64,000 nt of DNA from positions 18,991-82,990 of the forward strand of contig NZ_JAGL01000019.1 in the NCBI RefSeq assembly GCF_000526635.1. The letters are read 5' to 3'. The notes under the pieces were generated by a model. The model saw nothing but the letters and a program-made list of their open reading frames with translations. It did no database searches and was not told the DNA's origin. The stretch is from Aminobacter sp. J41 (GTDB lineage Bacteria; Pseudomonadota; Alphaproteobacteria; Rhizobiales; Rhizobiaceae). Positions 54,438 to 63,936 of the stretch are shown here, in pieces; the first letter of the stretch is position 1, and each line of letters opens with the position of its first letter. Position numbers and translations under genes: made by a program.

Positions 54438-55238
54438 ATGGCAAACAATGGCACTCCTTCCGGCACCCCGCTTGTCGAAATGCGCAACATCTCGATCGCC
54501 TTCGGTGGTATCCACGCGGTCGATGATGCCTCGATCGATCTCTACGAAGGTGAGGTGGTCGCCCTCCTCGGCCACAACGGCGCCGGCAAGTCGACACTGA
54601 TCAAGATCCTCTCCGGCGCCTACAAGCGCGATGCGGGTGAGATCTTCGTGAAGGGGGAAGCGGCGATCATCAACAATCCGCGCGACGCCAAGAAGTACGG
54701 CATCGAGACGATCTACCAGACGCTGGCGCTCGCCGATAACGTCGACGCCGCCGCCAACCTGTTCCTGGGTCGCGAACTGCGCACCAAATGGGGCACGCTG
54801 GATGACGTTGCAATGGAGTCGGAAACTCGCAAGGTAATGGGCCGTCTCAACCCGCGCTTCCAGCGCTTCAAGGAGCCGGTCATCAAGCTGTCCGGCGGCC
54901 AGCGCCAGTCGGTAGCGATCGCCCGCGCCATCTATTTCAATGCACAGATCCTGATCATGGACGAGCCGACGGCAGCGTTGGGTCCGCAGGAGACGGCCCA
55001 GGTCGGCGAGCTGGTCAAGCAGCTCAAGGCCGACGGCATCGGCATCTTCCTGATCAGCCACGATATCCATGACGTGTTCGACCTCGCCGACCGCGTCTGC
55101 GTGATGAAGAACGGGCAGGTTGTCGGAACCGCCCGCACCCAGGACGTCACCAAGGACGAGGTGCTGGGCATGATCATCATGGGCAAGTGCCCCCCCGGCG
55201 CCGTTCCGGGCCCCGGAGCCATGCGCGCCTTCGCCTGA
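54438..55238 (+). CDS. xylG: Sugar ABC transporter ATP-binding protein (single domain)
   Basis: A 266-residue ABC ATPase with Walker [10 protein letters not shown], signature [15 protein letters not shown] and Walker [12 protein letters not shown]. Enterobacterial XylG has two fused ATPase domains (about 510 residues); the single-domain form is common in rhizobial operons. ATG 54438 lies six bases after GAGGAG; ATG 54432 overlaps that site and is less likely. Confidence 0.92.
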   Translation: MANNGTPSGTPLVEMRNISIAFGGIHAVDDASIDLYEGEVVALLGHNGAGKSTLIKILSGAYKRDAGEIFVKGEAAIINNPRDAKKYGIETIYQTLALADNVDAAANLFLGRELRTKWGTLDDVAMESETRKVMGRLNPRFQRFKEPVIKLSGGQRQSVAIARAIYFNAQILIMDEPTAALGPQETAQVGELVKQLKADGIGIFLISHDIHDVFDLADRVCVMKNGQVVGTARTQDVTKDEVLGMIIMGKCPPGAVPGPGAMRAFA

Positions 55239-55257
55239 AAAAGGCCCGTATGGCAAC

Positions 55258-55294
55258 AAAAAAGGGCCCGGAAAACCGAGCCCTTTTTGTTTGT
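55258..55294. terminator. Bidirectional intrinsic terminator
   Basis: AAAGGGCCCGG and CCGAGCCCTTT form a stem around AAAA (one bulge/mismatch), with T-runs on both sides (TTTTTGTTTG on plus, TTTTTTGTTG on minus). It ends the xylFHG operon and the convergent lipoprotein gene. Confidence 0.88.
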
Positions 55295-55305
55295 CTTGCT
55301 GCGGA

Positions 55306-55560
55306 TCAGTAGCAGCGATCGACGACAACCTGTCCGGTGCGTGCGTGGCGATACTGGCAGTAACCCGGGCGGTCCGCCATACGACCAAGCAGGTAGCCAC
55401 CAGCACCACCGGCAACGACGCCGATCAGTGCGCCTTCAGTGCCACCAGCGGCTGCACCGACGAGGCCGCCACCGATCGCGCCAACGGTACCCGCTTGTTC
55501 TGCGGTCGTGCAGCCTGCCATCGTCAGAGCGGCAATGGCCGCGAACAACATATTCCTCAT
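55306..55560 (-). CDS. Glycine-zipper lipoprotein
   Basis: An 84-residue lipoprotein with lipobox TMAGC (Cys17) and a glycine-zipper region ([29 protein letters not shown], about 27-56, written in parts: [14 protein letters not shown] and [13 protein letters not shown]). The C terminus has two Cys. It resembles SlyB/OsmB-like outer membrane lipoproteins. Role unknown; envelope stress is plausible. Confidence 0.85.
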   Translation of the reverse strand: MRNMLFAAIAALTMAGCTTAEQAGTVGAIGGGLVGAAAGGTEGALIGVVAGGAGGYLLGRMADRPGYCQYRHARTGQVVVDRCY

Positions 55561-55638
55561 ACATACCTCCTAGGTGTTGGACCCGCCCCTTCCGGGAACG
55601 ATGCCTTATCGCAACGCCAGCATCAAGAGCGCCACTAC

Positions 55639-55971
55639 CTAAGGCTGTAGTGATCTCGATTCTTCGTTGCGCGATTGCCTCGACGCTACAAGAACCTCTT
55701 CGTCGTCAATCGGTTCCACGGAGGCCGTTAATCCGTGTTCGGGCGTCACGTCCCACACGATTTCCGAATCGACCTCGGCCAGCATCGGATCGACCTCGAA
55801 GCATTCGACATAGAGGTTCTCGTGCTTGCCGTAGCGCTTACGGACTGCCGGAAGGTCCGCAGCGCAATCCTCGTAGAGCTCGTACACCGGCAAAGGCGCG
55901 GGCAGCTCGCGGCAATCCTTGAGGTCGCCCGAGCATGTGACTGCGAGAATGAATGCTGCGATGTGTTCCAT
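55639..55971 (-). CDS. Hypothetical small exported or envelope protein under an EcfG promoter
   Basis: A 110-residue protein (MEHIAAFILAVTCSGDLKDC...) with a short hydrophobic N terminus, then an acidic domain with several Cys residues (CSGDLKDC, YEDCAAD, VECFEVD). No family recognised. ATG 55971 has AAGGTGA nine bases upstream. The ATG at 55992 is unlikely because the EcfG promoter at 55996-56020 would start transcription at about that base. Confidence 0.68.
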   Translation of the reverse strand: MEHIAAFILAVTCSGDLKDCRELPAPLPVYELYEDCAADLPAVRKRYGKHENLYVECFEVDPMLAEVDSEIVWDVTPEHGLTASVEPIDDEEVLVASRQSRNEESRSLQP

Positions 55972-55995
55972 GGCGTGTTCACCTTTCGCCATTTC

Positions 55996-56020
55996 AACGC
56001 AGCGCCTTCACCACGGTTCC
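55996..56020 (-). promoter_or_regulatory. EcfG-type promoter for the gene at 55639
   Basis: Minus strand GGAAC (56020-56016), 16 bases, CGTT (55999-55996), exact. It lies 25 bases before the start codon at 55971 and is 26 kb away from the ecfG cluster. Confidence 0.7.
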
Positions 56021-56077
56021 GAGCGGTTCACCATTCAGAAAGGCTGTTCTGGCTAGGGTCGCCCGGAGGGGGACGGA

Positions 56078-57001
56078 GTGACAGCGATGAAGGCGGCCGT
56101 CCGGCTGGAAACATTTCTCGAGATGATGAGCGCCGAGCGCGGCGCGAGCGAAAACACGCTCGCGGCCTACCGGCGCGACCTTGAAGATGCGGCCGAGTTC
56201 TTCGGCGGCCGGCTTGATGACGTGTCTTCGGCGGAAATCCGCAGCTGGCTCGACGACATCGCGGCGCGCGGCTTCGCGGCATCCTCACAGGCGCGAAAAC
56301 TCTCGGCGCTGCGCCAGTTCTTCAAGTTCCTGCACGCCGAAGGTATCCGCGAGGACGACCCCACCGGCGTGATCGACGCGCCAAAGAAGCTGGCCGGGCT
56401 GCCGAAGACGATGCAGGAGGACGCCGTCCTGAAGCTTCTTGCGCGCGCCGAAGCCGAGAAGCGCGAGGCAGCAACCGATGCCGCCCGCTTCATGGCCTGC
56501 CGGCTGCATGCACTCGTCGAAACGCTCTATGCAACCGGCCTGCGCGTCTCCGAGCTCGTCTCTCTGCCGGTGACGGTGGCGCTGCGCAACGAGCGCTTCT
56601 TCACCGTCCGAGGCAAGGGCGGCAAGGACCGCATCGTGCCTCTGTCGCCGAAGGCAAAGGAAGCGCTGCGCGACTGGATTGCGACCCGCGACAGGAACCC
56701 CTCATGGGCGGAAAGCCCGTACCTGTTCCCGGCCGACTCCGAAAGCGGCTACCTGCCGCGCCAGGTTTTCGCGCGCGAGCTGAAGGCGCTGGCGGCACGC
56801 GCGGGCATTCCCGCCGCAAAGGTGTCGCCGCACGTACTTCGCCATGCTTTTGCCAGCCATCTGCTGCAGAACGGCGCGGACCTGCGCGCGGTGCAGCAAC
56901 TGCTGGGCCACGCGGACATATCGACGACGCAAATTTACACCCATGTGCTCGAAAACCGGCTCATCGAACTGGTCACAAGGCATCATCCGCTTGCCGATTA
57001 G
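56078..57001 (+). CDS. xerD: Tyrosine recombinase XerD
   Basis: A 307-residue tyrosine recombinase with an N-terminal SAM-like core-binding domain ([20 protein letters not shown] split by position 10-35) and a catalytic domain with Arg in [22 protein letters not shown] and Tyr in QIYTHV. It resolves chromosome dimers at dif with XerC. The GTG at 56078 is seven bases after GGAGGG; ATG 56087 is the alternative. accA follows. Confidence 0.93.
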   Translation: MTAMKAAVRLETFLEMMSAERGASENTLAAYRRDLEDAAEFFGGRLDDVSSAEIRSWLDDIAARGFAASSQARKLSALRQFFKFLHAEGIREDDPTGVIDAPKKLAGLPKTMQEDAVLKLLARAEAEKREAATDAARFMACRLHALVETLYATGLRVSELVSLPVTVALRNERFFTVRGKGGKDRIVPLSPKAKEALRDWIATRDRNPSWAESPYLFPADSESGYLPRQVFARELKALAARAGIPAAKVSPHVLRHAFASHLLQNGADLRAVQQLLGHADISTTQIYTHVLENRLIELVTRHHPLAD

Positions 57002-57098
57002 TCTTATGACCGTTATGTGAAGCGTGCGTTTGCGCCCGCGCATGGCATTTTCCGGGGCATCTTCGCTCCTAGACCATCCTTCGGACACGACACGGCGA

Positions 57099-58049
57099 AT
57101 GTTCAATTATCTCGATTTCGAAAAACCCGTTGCCGACCTCGAAGGCAAGATTCTCGAGCTGAAGAAGCTTTCCGAGAGCGGCGAGGCCGTTGATGTGGGC
57201 GACGAGGTTGCCCGGCTCGAGAAGCGCGCCCAGGACGCCCTGCGCGATGCCTACAAGAACCTGACGCCCTGGCAGAAGGTTCAGGTGGCACGCCATCCCG
57301 ACCGCCCGCACTGCCTCGACTATGTGCGCGCTCTGTTCACGGACTTCACGCCGCTCGCGGGCGACCGCGCCTTTGGCGAGGATCAGGCGATGGTTGCGGG
57401 CTTCGCCCGCTTCCGCGGCGAGTCCGTCGCGGTGCTCGGCCTTGAAAAGGGCAACGACACCCAGACCCGCCTCAAGCACAATTTCGGCAGCGCCCGTCCA
57501 GAAGGCTACCGCAAGGCCGTGCGCGTCATGGAGCTGGCCGACCGTTTCGGCATTCCGGTCGTCAGCCTTGTCGACACGGCAGGCGCCTATCCGGGCATCG
57601 GCGCCGAGGAGCGCGGCCAGGCTGAGGCGATCGCCACCTCGACCTCCGCTTGCCTTGGCCTCAAGGTTCCGAACGTGGCCGTCGTCATCGGCGAAGGCGG
57701 CTCGGGCGGCGCGATCGCGATCGCAGTCGCCAACAAGGTCTACATGCTCGAGCACGCGATCTATTCGGTGATCTCGCCGGAAGGCGCGGCCTCGATCCTC
57801 TGGCGCGACACGACCCGTTCGAAGGACGCCGCGACCAGCATGAAGATCACCGCGCAGGACCTGCTGGAGCTCAAGATCATCGACGGCATCATCGGCGAGC
57901 CGCTCGGCGGTGCGCATCGTTCGCCGGAAGTCGTCATCAAGGCGACCGGCGACCAGATCGCAAAGGGCTTTGCCGAGCTCGCCGCAACGCCGATCGACTA
58001 CCGCGAGCATCGCCGCGAAAAGTTCCTGGCGATGGGCCGCAACCTCTAA
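57099..58049 (+). CDS. accA: Acetyl-CoA carboxylase carboxyltransferase subunit alpha
   Basis: A 316-residue AccA starting MFNYLDFEKPVADLE, with FGSARPEGYRKAVRVMELAD, DTAGAYPGIGAEERGQAEAI and GEGGSGGAIAIAVAN, the carboxyltransferase core. It carries the carboxyl group to acetyl-CoA to make malonyl-CoA, in a complex with AccD. The start was set by the family N terminus. Confidence 0.96.
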   Translation: MFNYLDFEKPVADLEGKILELKKLSESGEAVDVGDEVARLEKRAQDALRDAYKNLTPWQKVQVARHPDRPHCLDYVRALFTDFTPLAGDRAFGEDQAMVAGFARFRGESVAVLGLEKGNDTQTRLKHNFGSARPEGYRKAVRVMELADRFGIPVVSLVDTAGAYPGIGAEERGQAEAIATSTSACLGLKVPNVAVVIGEGGSGGAIAIAVANKVYMLEHAIYSVISPEGAASILWRDTTRSKDAATSMKITAQDLLELKIIDGIIGEPLGGAHRSPEVVIKATGDQIAKGFAELAATPIDYREHRREKFLAMGRNL

Positions 58050-58088
58050 CTGCAGCCCTGCTTTTGCCACAACTGGCTCTCAGCATAT

Positions 58089-58118
58089 CGGCGCGTACGG
58101 CCTGTGCGCGCCGTTTTT
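58089..58118 (+). terminator. Intrinsic terminator after accA
   Basis: CGGCGCG and CGCGCCG form a 7-bp stem with an 11-base loop, followed by TTTTT. Confidence 0.75.
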
Positions 58119-58241
58119 GCTTGCGTGCCATTAGGTAAAGATTGCAGTAAGGTTTTTGCAAGGTTAACCCGTCTATTGTCGCTGCCAGGGCGTGCGAGCC
58201 CAAGCGTCGGACTGGTGTCCGGAACCAGAGCAGATCGATCC

Positions 58242-59414
58242 ATGACGACCAAATTTGCCACTGTAGGCCTTTTGATCGCGGCCCTGTTCATCTCGGGCTG
58301 CAACGAGACGCTCGAGGACATCTCCCCGACGAGCGAAAAGGCCAACAAGCCGCTGCCCGCCAAGGTCGTCCAGACCCTCAAGGCGAAGGGCATGTCTACC
58401 ACTTCGCCGATCATGATCCGCATCTTCAAGGAAGAGGCGGTGCTGGAAGTCTGGAAGCAGAAGGACAACGGCCGCTACGACCTCGCCGCCACCTATGATA
58501 TCTGCAAGTGGTCGGGCCGGCTCGGGCCGAAATTCGTCGAGGGCGACCGTCAGGCACCTGAAGGGTTCTATACGGTGCGTCCGTACCAGATGAACCCGCG
58601 CTCTTCGTACCACCTGTCCTTCAACATCGGCTTCCCGAACAACTATGACCGTGCGCACGGCCGCACCGGCCAGCACCTGATGGTACACGGCGCCTGCTCG
58701 TCCGCCGGCTGCTACTCGATGACCGACAAGCAGGTCGAGGAGATCTACGCCTTCGCCCGCGACGCCTTCAAGGGCGGCCAGGAAGCGTTCCAGATCCAGG
58801 CCTTCCCGTTCCGCATGACCGCTGGGAACATGGCCCGCTACAAGGATGATCCGAACTACGAGTTCTGGACCATGCTGAAGGAGGGCTACGACCACTTCGA
58901 GCTCACGAAGGTGCCGCCGAAGGTCGACGTCTGCGGCAAGCGCTACGTCTTCAACGCGATGCCGGAAGCCGGCAAGACGTTCAATCCGGTCGCGGCCTGC
59001 CCGCCAATGAGCCGGTCGGCGACACTTGAAGCCGCCTACCAGAGCTATCTCAAGACCTATCAGTCGGCCTTCGACGCTGCTCTCAACAAGAAGAGCGACA
59101 AGGCGCCTTCGCCTTCGATCAAGGGCTATCAGGAGGCTCTGCTTGTGTCCGACTGGTCGCGCCGCCGCGCTCGTGGTGAGCGGGTGACGCGCGAGCCGCC
59201 GACACTCGACCAGCCGCAGGTCCTTGTCGCCGAGTCAAAGCCTGCCCCGAAGCCTGCCGAGGCTCCGGCGACGGTCGCCGTCGTGCCGACGCCGGCTGAC
59301 AACGCCCGCGCCGAGGGCGCCATTGCCGAGGCAACCGGCACTGTCCAGCCGGAAACCGCGGTTGCGGAAAAGCCCGGCCTGCGCAGCCGTCTGCTTGGAA
59401 TGTTCGGCGGCTGA
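58242..59414 (+). CDS. L,D-transpeptidase (YkuD domain) lipoprotein
   Basis: A 390-residue lipoprotein with lipobox FISGC (Cys20), a YkuD domain (about 60-215) with the catalytic motif HGACSSAGCYSM (His and Cys present), and a low-complexity Pro/Ala/Val-rich C terminus. It should cross-link peptidoglycan (3-3) or attach proteins to it in the periplasm. In Rhizobiales, L,D-transpeptidases are important for polar growth. ATG 58242 begins the signal peptide. Confidence 0.9.
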   Translation: MTTKFATVGLLIAALFISGCNETLEDISPTSEKANKPLPAKVVQTLKAKGMSTTSPIMIRIFKEEAVLEVWKQKDNGRYDLAATYDICKWSGRLGPKFVEGDRQAPEGFYTVRPYQMNPRSSYHLSFNIGFPNNYDRAHGRTGQHLMVHGACSSAGCYSMTDKQVEEIYAFARDAFKGGQEAFQIQAFPFRMTAGNMARYKDDPNYEFWTMLKEGYDHFELTKVPPKVDVCGKRYVFNAMPEAGKTFNPVAACPPMSRSATLEAAYQSYLKTYQSAFDAALNKKSDKAPSPSIKGYQEALLVSDWSRRRARGERVTREPPTLDQPQVLVAESKPAPKPAEAPATVAVVPTPADNARAEGAIAEATGTVQPETAVAEKPGLRSRLLGMFGG

Positions 59415-59418
59415 TCTG

Positions 59419-59655
59419 TTGAACGACGAGAATGCCGAAATCTATGACCTCAGGGGGCTGAACTGCCCGCTGCCGGTCCTGCGTGCCCGCAAGCGTCTTT
59501 CCGGTATGCCGGCTGGCGCAAGGCTCTGGGTCGAAACCACCGATCCGCTCGCCGTCATCGACATTCCCGCCTTCTGCCACGAGGCGGGTCACAAGCTGAT
59601 CTCCAGCGAGCAGGTAGATGGCGCCGGACACCGCTTTCTGATCGAGCGCGCCTGA
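59419..59655 (+). CDS. TusA-family sulfur carrier
   Basis: A 78-residue TusA/SirA-fold protein with the CPxP motif LRGLNCPLPVLRARK. The Cys carries sulfur for tRNA thiolation or other paths. The start is a TTG at 59419, four bases after the L,D-transpeptidase stop; no in-frame ATG exists before the core. The ribosome binding site is weak, so coupling to the upstream gene is likely. Confidence 0.85.
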   Translation: MNDENAEIYDLRGLNCPLPVLRARKRLSGMPAGARLWVETTDPLAVIDIPAFCHEAGHKLISSEQVDGAGHRFLIERA

Positions 59656-59698
59656 GCGTTAGCCGGACCGCAATCGCGATCCGGCATCTCACTCCAGT

Positions 59699-60838
59699 TC
59701 AGGGACGAAAGCCCGCGATCGCCAGCGGGTTGTCGGAGAGCGCCGCGCTGTCGGCAGTGTCGATCATCGGCTCGCCGACAAATGCCGAGAACAGGCGGCG
59801 CGTATAGTCTTCGGACAAATCATAGCCGATCAAGACGATGCGCGTTCCGCGCGGGCCCTCCGGCCACTCTGGCAGCCATGCGGGCGGATGCAGGAGCTTT
59901 TGCACGCCGTGGATGACGAGCGGTCGCTCCATGTCCTCGACGACCTCGATCACCCCCTTCATGCGCAACAGATGCTCGCCCTGCGTCGAGCGCAGAAGGT
60001 CGAGGAACATCTCCACCGTCGAGAACGAGACCGGCTTGTCATGAACGAGCGAAATGCTCTTCACCCGCTCATCGTGGTGATGATGGTGATGGTGCGGATG
60101 AGTGCAGCCATGGCCCTCACACTCATGGTCATCGTGATGGTCGTGATGGTGGTGGTGATGCCCGGCGTGCTCTTGCTCGCCAAGCCAGCGGCGCACGTCC
60201 GCCGACTTGGTCTCCGGATTGTAGACGCCGCACTCGAACAGTGCCGCCACGCCTGCCTCGCCGCTTCCGGCATCGATGATCTCGGCCGTCGGATTGATCG
60301 CCCACAGCCGCGCGCGTAGTCCGGCTTCCCCGCCCTCTTCCGCCAGGTCCGCCTTAGTGAAGACAATGCGGTCCGCGACCGCCGCCTGCCGCACGGCCTG
60401 TTCATGCGCGTCGAGCGTCGCAGCGCCGTTCACGGCATCGACCACGCAGATCACGCCGTCGAGGCGCAGCATGCGCACCAGCACCGGATCGCCCATCACC
60501 GAATGCAGCACCGGCACCGGATCCGCTAATCCCGTCGTCTCAACGATGATCCGCTTGAGCGGCTGGATCTTTCCCAGCTGCGACTTCTCGATCAGCTCGG
60601 CCAGCGTGTCGACGAGCTCACCGCGCACGGTGCAGCAGAGGCACCCATCCGCAAGCTGGATGACGCCGTCCGAAGCCTGCTCGACCAGCATGTGGTCGAC
60701 CGAGACCTCGCCGAACTCGTTGATGATGACGGCCGTACTCTCGAGCGCCGGATCCTTCAGGAGCCGGTTGAGCAGGGTCGTTTTTCCGGCACCGAGAAAG
60801 CCGGTGAGGATCGAAACCGCAATGGGCGTATTTGGCAT
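59699..60838 (-). CDS. CobW/COG0523 family GTPase, probable metallochaperone
   Basis: A 379-residue G3E GTPase with Walker A GFLGAGKTT (13-21), the metal site DGCLCCT, a His/Asp/Cys-rich loop of about 45 residues (about 215-260), and a C-terminal CobW_C domain. The His-rich insert favours zinc or nickel/cobalt handling. No cobN gene is nearby and no zinc operator is seen. It lies 3 bases downstream of the D,D-carboxypeptidase gene. Confidence 0.88.
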   Translation of the reverse strand: MPNTPIAVSILTGFLGAGKTTLLNRLLKDPALESTAVIINEFGEVSVDHMLVEQASDGVIQLADGCLCCTVRGELVDTLAELIEKSQLGKIQPLKRIIVETTGLADPVPVLHSVMGDPVLVRMLRLDGVICVVDAVNGAATLDAHEQAVRQAAVADRIVFTKADLAEEGGEAGLRARLWAINPTAEIIDAGSGEAGVAALFECGVYNPETKSADVRRWLGEQEHAGHHHHHHDHHDDHECEGHGCTHPHHHHHHHDERVKSISLVHDKPVSFSTVEMFLDLLRSTQGEHLLRMKGVIEVVEDMERPLVIHGVQKLLHPPAWLPEWPEGPRGTRIVLIGYDLSEDYTRRLFSAFVGEPMIDTADSAALSDNPLAIAGFRP

Positions 60839-60841
60839 GTA

Positions 60842-61927
60842 TCAGCCGCCTTCCGCGACGTTTGTGGGATTGTAGTCCGGGCGCGGCGTCGGGATCGGCA
60901 CGTCCGCATAGCGCGGCGCCTTCGATTCCGGACCGCTCGCACCGGTGGTGATCGCAACTGCGACCCGCTCGCGCTGCGGCTCCTTCAGATGCGGCGAGGT
61001 ATAGCGCGGCTTGCCTTCCGGCCCCCGCAGCGCCTCGACCGACTTCCAGTGTTCCGGCGTGCAGATCACGGGGCGAAGGTTCACCGCAGCCGCCGGCTCT
61101 TTGCCGCTCGGGCGCAGCTGGGCGATGAACGGGGCATTGTCGCCCTTCGTCTCAAAACCGCGCGCCAGCATGTTTGCCGCCTTGTCTGCACGCGCCTCGA
61201 CCGTGGGCTCGCCGACGACGACGGCCATCAATGTGCGCCCGCCCCGCTCCGCTGTCGCGATCAGGTTGAAGCCCGACGGGCAGGTGTAGCCGGTCTTCAT
61301 CCCGTTCGCGCCCTCGAAGCGCATGATGAGGTCGTTGTGGTTGTCGATCGTCTTCTTGCCGGTCTTCAACGCCTCGATGCCGAAGAAATGATGATATTCG
61401 GGAAACTCGTTCCAGACTGCCATGGCGATGATCGCAAGATCGCGCGCCGAAGTCGTCTGCTCGTCGGCATGAAGCCCGTGCGGGTTGACGAACTTGGTGG
61501 CCGCGAGCCCGAGGCGCTTCGCCTCCGCATTCATCCGCTCGGCAAAGGCCTGGCGCGAGCCGCTGAGGCTTTCGGCAACAGCCGTGGCGACGTCGTTCGC
61601 CGACTTTACCATCAGGATGCGGATGGCATTTTCGAAGGAGATCACGGTGCCGGGCTTGTAGCCCATTTTGCTCGGCGGCTCCTTCGCCGCCCGCTCGGAG
61701 ATTTTGACCGGCGACTGCATCGTGATCTCGCCCGCCTTGATGGCGCGGAACACCACCAGCGTCGTCATCAGCTTGGTGAGCGAAGCCGGATACCAGGGTG
61801 CGAACGCATCTTCGTGTTCGAGCACCTTGCCCGTATCGAGGTCGACCAGCATCGCCGGGCCTGCCAGGCTGCTGCCCGATGTCAGGGACAGCAGGAGACC
61901 CGCGATGACCATTGTCCTGAACTTCAT
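60842..61927 (-). CDS. D-alanyl-D-alanine carboxypeptidase
   Basis: A 361-residue class A low-molecular-mass PBP with a signal peptide and the three active-site motifs: S49LTK52 in YPASLTKLM, SAN in KSANDVA, and KTG in MKTGYTC. It trims pentapeptides in the periplasm (DacA/DacC/DacF group). The family C-terminal anchor is not obvious. The ATG at 61927 begins the signal peptide; the open frame beyond it does not fit. Confidence 0.92.
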   Translation of the reverse strand: MKFRTMVIAGLLLSLTSGSSLAGPAMLVDLDTGKVLEHEDAFAPWYPASLTKLMTTLVVFRAIKAGEITMQSPVKISERAAKEPPSKMGYKPGTVISFENAIRILMVKSANDVATAVAESLSGSRQAFAERMNAEAKRLGLAATKFVNPHGLHADEQTTSARDLAIIAMAVWNEFPEYHHFFGIEALKTGKKTIDNHNDLIMRFEGANGMKTGYTCPSGFNLIATAERGGRTLMAVVVGEPTVEARADKAANMLARGFETKGDNAPFIAQLRPSGKEPAAAVNLRPVICTPEHWKSVEALRGPEGKPRYTSPHLKEPQRERVAVAITTGASGPESKAPRYADVPIPTPRPDYNPTNVAEGG

Positions 61928-62120
61928 TGCGAAACCGCCCTTGTCGCGCCGTCCGGCACAATAACAATGCGGGCAGCCAGGGACCTCCCGCCGCCTCTGC
62001 GCCCGGACCGTAAGTCCGTTCTTGCTATTTAACCTATGTGACGCCAAGAAGGCAAAGAACCTGCCGATGCTGCGGCGCACTCTGCGCGCGCCTCCATGGC
62101 TTTCTGAAGAGGATGCTCTC

Positions 62121-63284
62121 ATGCCGATCATCAATCGCGTCGCCGAAATGCATGACGAAGTAACCGCATGGCGCCGCCACCTCCACACGATCCCGGAGCT
62201 CCTCTACGACGTTCACCAGACCGCTGCATTCGTTGCCGACAAGTTGCGCGAATTCGGCTGCGACGAGGTCGTCACCGGCATCGGCCGCACCGGCGTCGTC
62301 GGCATCATCCGCGGCAGACTTGGCGACGGCCCGGTGGTGGGCCTGCGCGCCGACATGGACGCGCTGCCCCTCACCGAAGTCACTGGCAAGCCCTATGCCT
62401 CGCAGAAGCCCGGCGTCATGCACGCTTGCGGCCATGACGGCCACACAGCAATGCTTCTCGGCGCGGCAAAATATCTTGCCGAGACCCGCAATTTCCGGGG
62501 CGCGGTTGCGGCGATCTTCCAGCCGGCCGAGGAGGGCGGCGCCGGCGGCAAGGCGATGGTCGAGGACGGCATGATGGACCGCTTCGGCATCACCAGCGTC
62601 TTCGGCATGCACAACATGCCGGGCCTGCCCGTCGGTGAGTTTGCGATCTGCCACGGCCCGATTATGGCGGCGACCGCTGAGTTTCGGATCACCGTCAACG
62701 GCAAGGGCGGTCACGCCGCCATGCCGCACAAGGCAATCGACCCGATCGTCGTCGGCGCGCAGATCGTCCAGGCGCTGCAGACGATCGTCTCGCGCGGCAC
62801 CGACCCGCTTGATGCCGCCGTCGTCTCGGTGACCCAGTTCCACGCCGGCGATACCCACAACATCATCCCGACCTCCGCCTTCCTCGGCGGCACGATTCGC
62901 ACGCTGCGGCAGGAAGTGAGCGACGCCACCTACCGCCGCATCAGCGAGATCGCCGAAGGCATCGCTGCCGCCTGCGGCGCAAGCGCCGACGTCGAGATCA
63001 TCATCAACTATCCGGTGACGGTGAACCACGCCGACGAAACCGAATTCTCGATCAGGGTCGCGGAGGAAATCGCCGGTGCCGGAAAGGTCGACCCGCAGCT
63101 TCGTCCCCTGATGGCGAGCGAGGATTTTTCCTACATGCTGGAGGCGCGCCACGGCTGCTTCATCTTCGTCGGCAACGGGGACACGGCGAACCTTCACAAC
63201 CCCGCCTACGACTTCAACGACGACGCCCTGCCCCACGGTATTTCCTACTGGGTCCGCCTCGCAGAACAGGCGCTCGGGCGTTGA
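62121..63284 (+). CDS. M20 family amidohydrolase (hippurate hydrolase-like)
   Basis: A 387-residue M20D peptidase/amidohydrolase with the metal site MHACGHDGHTAMLLGAA, GAVAAIFQPAEEGGAGGKAM and the dimerisation domain GKGGHAAMPHKAIDP. Members hydrolyse N-acyl amino acids such as hippurate. ATG 62121 follows AGAGGA. It is divergent from the carboxypeptidase gene. Confidence 0.92.
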   Translation: MPIINRVAEMHDEVTAWRRHLHTIPELLYDVHQTAAFVADKLREFGCDEVVTGIGRTGVVGIIRGRLGDGPVVGLRADMDALPLTEVTGKPYASQKPGVMHACGHDGHTAMLLGAAKYLAETRNFRGAVAAIFQPAEEGGAGGKAMVEDGMMDRFGITSVFGMHNMPGLPVGEFAICHGPIMAATAEFRITVNGKGGHAAMPHKAIDPIVVGAQIVQALQTIVSRGTDPLDAAVVSVTQFHAGDTHNIIPTSAFLGGTIRTLRQEVSDATYRRISEIAEGIAAACGASADVEIIINYPVTVNHADETEFSIRVAEEIAGAGKVDPQLRPLMASEDFSYMLEARHGCFIFVGNGDTANLHNPAYDFNDDALPHGISYWVRLAEQALGR

Positions 63285-63340
63285 GCTGGGCGTCAAAACG
63301 GTTGGCGAACGCGACCGAAGCGTTTATATCCGCAATCGGC

Positions 63341-63417
63341 GGTCCCGTAGCTCAGCAGGATAGAGCATCAGATTCCTAATCTGAGGGTCACAGGTTCGAA
63401 TCCTGTCGGGATCACCA
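63341..63417 (+). tRNA. tRNA-Arg (anticodon CCT)
   Basis: 77 bases with encoded CCA. Acceptor GGTCCCG/CGGGATC, D-arm TAGCTCAGCAGGATAGAGC, anticodon stem TCAGA/TCTGA with loop TTCCTAA (CCT), T-arm ACAGG/CCTGT with TTCGAAT. All stems pair. It reads the AGG arginine codon. Confidence 0.97.
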
Positions 63418-63542
63418 GCATTCTCAGCGGTTTCGTAGATCCCTAGCTCATCAAGCTCCAGCTGCGCACACACCTGCTTCTTTCTCTAGCAGTTTGGGGC
63501 CCCTCCCCCTTTTCCTCCCCTCGGCGCCCCTCGAGCTTCGTC

Positions 63543-63565
63543 ATCCTCGGGTTTAACCCGAGGAT
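63543..63565. repeat. Perfect palindrome in a gene-free stretch
   Basis: ATCCTCGGGTT and AACCCGAGGAT are 11-base inverted arms around one T. The region 63418-63660 shows no other ORF or RNA. Such CCTCGGGTTTAACCCGAGG elements recur in rhizobial intergenic DNA. Confidence 0.6.
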
Positions 63566-63660
63566 TCAGACCGGAATGCGTCCCCTGGGTGGAGGGTAGT
63601 TCGCGGGCTGGGCGACGGGTGCCGCGGCCTGCGCCAGACCACGCAGCTACACTTAGGTTG

Positions 63661-63936
63661 ACTGTGTTGTGCCCGACCTGAGAGATAGGTGACAGTTCGT
63701 ACCGGAGACATGGGTTACACTTTTCGGTTTTGGGCCGGGAGGTGTCGATGCCGTGGAGAGAGACTTCGGTGATGGATGAGCGTCTTCGATTTGTCGCCCG
63801 CTTGCTGGAGGGCGAAGGGATGAGCGAGGTGTGTCGGGACTTCGGCATTTCGCGCAAGACCGGTTACAAGATCTTCAATCGCTACAAGGAGGATGGCATT
63901 GATGCGTTGACGGACCGGTCGCGGCGACCGGTGCGC
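63661..63936 (+). mobile_element. Left end of a truncated IS481-like insertion sequence
   Basis: From about 63661 (TGTGTTGTGCCCGACCTGAG, a typical IS481-family end) to about 63936, where family similarity stops in the transposase frame. The joining DNA (ACGTCCCCGGACGT and following) may be the end of another element. Confidence 0.6.

Noticed and set aside
59699..60838. A CobW partner of the cobST cobaltochelatase genes
   Set aside because: It is 38 kb from cobST and linked to a D,D-carboxypeptidase. The His-rich loop suggests a general metal chaperone.
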